A stretch of DNA of 7,687 nucleotides, taken from the NCBI GenBank assembly GCA_033722075.1, contig JAWVZU010000198.1, positions 1-7,687 on the forward strand, written 5' to 3'. The stretch comes from JAWVZU01 sp033722075 (GTDB lineage Bacteria; Pseudomonadota; Gammaproteobacteria; Xanthomonadales; SZUA-38). This document shows positions 6,652 to 7,687 of this stretch, piece after piece. The number at the start of each line of letters is the position of its first letter. Position 1 is the stretch's first letter. Position numbers and translations under genes: made by a program. The notes under the pieces are model-generated. The model was not told the origin of the DNA. It searched no databases and saw nothing but the letters and a program-made list of their open reading frames with translations.

Positions 6652-6680
6652 AACCATGAAAACCATGAAACAGCATGAAA
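6652..6680. repeat. Three short direct repeats around CATGAAA
   Basis: AACCATGAA occurs twice back to back (6652-6660 and 6661-6669). A diverged third unit, ACAGCATGAA (6670-6679), follows directly. The array sits 50-80 bases upstream of the epimerase start, where regulator half-sites could lie. Confidence 0.55.
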
Positions 6681-6750
6681 GAGGGACATCCAACTCGACG
6701 TCTTGAAGGGCAGGTCGGGACCATGGCTTCCGTGTGAACGCTCTAGCTTA

Positions 6751-6765
6751 CGATCGGCAAGATCG
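6751..6765. repeat. Short inverted repeat CGATC-N5-GATCG
   Basis: A perfect 5-bp inverted repeat with a 5-base spacer in the gap upstream of the epimerase. It has the size of a small operator or a weak hairpin and could be chance. Confidence 0.25.
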
Positions 6766-6771
6766 CCCCTT

Positions 6772-6786
6772 CCATGTTTTTCATGG
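6772..6786. repeat. CCATG-TTTTT-CATGG hairpin just downstream of the oxidoreductase stop
   Basis: A perfect 5-bp inverted repeat with a TTTTT loop, beginning about 20 bases past the stop codon of the minus-strand oxidoreductase gene. No U-run follows on the minus transcript, so it is at best a weak terminator or an RNA 3'-end structure. Its right arm belongs to an inverted copy of the AACCATGAAAA repeat at 6652. Confidence 0.35.
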
Positions 6787-6806
6787 TTGCGCTTCTCCCA
6801 GCGCGG

Positions 6807-7687
6807 CTAGGCGGCCGCCGCGGAACCCGCCGCGAAACGGAACCGCTCCAGCAGGTCCCGCTCATGGGCCTTGGCCGCGTCGAGGTGCTGTTCCTTCACG
6901 TGGCCGAAGCCGCGGATCTGCTCCGGAACCTCGGCGATCTGCACCGCCAGGTCGTGGTTGTCCGGCGCGAGGTTCTCGAGCACCTCTTCCAGGGTCGCGA
7001 CGTAATCCTCGATCAACTGCCGCTCCATGCGCCGTTCGGCGGTATAACCGAAGGGATCGAGCTTGCCGCCACGCAGGCCCTTGAATTTCGCCAGCAGCTT
7101 GAAGGCGCTGAAAATCCAGGGACCGTACTCCTTCTTCTTCAGATTGCCGGTCTCGGGATCCTTGTCCGCCAGCAGCGGCGGGGCCAGGTGGAAATGCACC
7201 TTGTATTTTCCGTCGAAGGTGCGGTCCAGCTGCTCCTTCCAGTCGGTCTGGGTGTAGAGCCGCGCCACTTCGTACTCGTCCTTGTAGGCCATCAGCTTGA
7301 ACAGATAGCGGGCCACCGCTTCGGTCAGGTTCTCCTGGCCGGGAACGGTGGCCGATTCCTTCGCCCGGGCCTTCTCGACCAGCTCGACGTAACGCTGTGC
7401 GTACGCCGCATCCTGGTAGTCGGTCAGAAACCGCTTGCGAACGGCGATGATGTCTTCCAGGGAACGGGCGATCTGCCTGGTCTTCAGCTCCGTGGGGGGC
7501 TTGGCCGCGGACTCCACCCGTTCCATGTCATGGGCGGCCAGGCGTCCCCAGTTGAAGGCCTTCTTGTTGGCCTCGATGGCCACGCCGTTGAGCTCGACGG
7601 CCCGCATGAGAGCCTCCCGGCTCACCGGCACGCGGCCCTGTTGCCAGGCGTAGCCGAGCATGAACAGGTTGGTCGCGATGGAGTCTC
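6807..7687 (-). CDS. Indolepyruvate ferredoxin oxidoreductase (fused type), C-terminal part
   Basis: The frame is open to the right edge, so the visible 292 residues are the C-terminal part of a much larger protein (family about 1150-1200 residues). The enzyme oxidatively decarboxylates aryl-pyruvates such as indolepyruvate to aryl-acetyl-CoA, passing electrons to ferredoxin, in aromatic amino-acid degradation. The visible portion starts at the end of the gamma-type domain, with 'DSIATNLFMLGYAWQQGRVP' at the edge and 'AIEANKKAFNWGRLAA' soon after. It continues through the C-terminal domain I associate with DUF6537: 'YGPWIFSAFKLLAKFKGLRG', 'LDPFGYTAERRMER' and 'IRGFGHVKE'. The thiamine-pyrophosphate and Fe-S parts lie outside the window. 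The tail is Ala-rich (AAGSAAAA). No frameshift or truncation is seen at this end. It is separated from the epimerase by a 205-base gap and probably not in its operon. Confidence 0.9.
   Translation of the reverse strand, partial: DSIATNLFMLGYAWQQGRVPVSREALMRAVELNGVAIEANKKAFNWGRLAAHDMERVESAAKPPTELKTRQIARSLEDIIAVRKRFLTDYQDAAYAQRYVELVEKARAKESATVPGQENLTEAVARYLFKLMAYKDEYEVARLYTQTDWKEQLDRTFDGKYKVHFHLAPPLLADKDPETGNLKKKEYGPWIFSAFKLLAKFKGLRGGKLDPFGYTAERRMERQLIEDYVATLEEVLENLAPDNHDLAVQIAEVPEQIRGFGHVKEQHLDAAKAHERDLLERFRFAAGSAAAA

Larger units (their letters stand above)
6602..6806. other. Intergenic gap between oxidoreductase and epimerase
   Basis: This 205-base gap carries no gene I can support. It holds the CATG direct repeats (6652-6680), their inverted copy (6778-6788), a CGATC inverted repeat (6751-6765) and a perfect AGCGC-GTG-GCGCT inverted repeat (6627-6639) close to the epimerase start. 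The epimerase promoter should be here, but I see no convincing -35/-10 pair. Confidence 0.5.

Noticed and set aside
6174..6689. Minus-strand 171-aa open frame overlapping the epimerase
   Set aside because: It is a frame-shifted shadow of the epimerase gene; its Arg/Pro/Ala-rich translation has no domain.
1..7687. Defence island, CRISPR array, insertion sequence, tRNA or other novel multi-gene system
   Set aside because: I found no spaced repeats, transposase motifs, toxin-antitoxin pair, nuclease or reverse transcriptase motifs, and no cloverleaf-like sequence on either strand.

Overview
This is a GC-rich bacterial window with tightly packed genes. It looks like a gammaproteobacterium, probably in or near the Xanthomonadales/Wenzhouxiangellaceae. 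The support is base composition, a fused indolepyruvate:ferredoxin oxidoreductase of the proteobacterial type, a two-component RND efflux pair, and a secreted-type FG-GAP protein ending in an acidic-Phe-Glu tail that recalls the '-DGFE' tails common there. The taxonomic call is inference from memory; the window holds no rRNA or marker gene.

Layout from left to right. (1) Positions 2-433, plus strand: the C-terminal end of an FG-GAP beta-propeller protein. (2) Positions 576-4918, minus strand: a three-gene unit read from right to left. It contains an inner-membrane RND permease (1032 aa), a periplasmic adaptor (349 aa, ATGA overlap) and a 47-aa four-cysteine protein that has a clear ribosome binding site but is easily missed by gene callers. 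A good sigma70-type promoter (TTGAAT, 17 bp, TTTAAT) sits 80 bp upstream of the permease, and an inverted repeat overlaps its spacer and -35 box. (3) Positions 5103-5573, plus strand: a small NTF2-like (SnoaL/DUF4440-type) protein with a probable signal peptide, divergent from the pump. (4) Positions 5570-6601, minus strand: an NAD-dependent epimerase/dehydratase (extended SDR) whose stop codon overlaps that of the NTF2-like gene tail to tail. (5) Positions 6602-6806: an intergenic stretch with CATG-centred direct repeats and an inverted copy. (6) Positions 6807-7687, minus strand: the C-terminal 292 residues of indolepyruvate ferredoxin oxidoreductase, cut by the window edge.

The RND permease and adaptor should work together as a proton-driven export system that needs an outer-membrane channel encoded elsewhere. 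The permease lacks two of the three classical proton-relay residues of AcrB (it has D407, but A408 and N926), placing it outside the AcrB-like core group. The remaining genes look like unrelated housekeeping or metabolic neighbours. I see no CRISPR array, insertion sequence, phage gene, tRNA or rRNA. There is no convincing new multi-gene system. The items most worth a second look are the small cysteine protein attached to the pump operon, the operator-like sequence in the pump promoter, and the CATG repeats.
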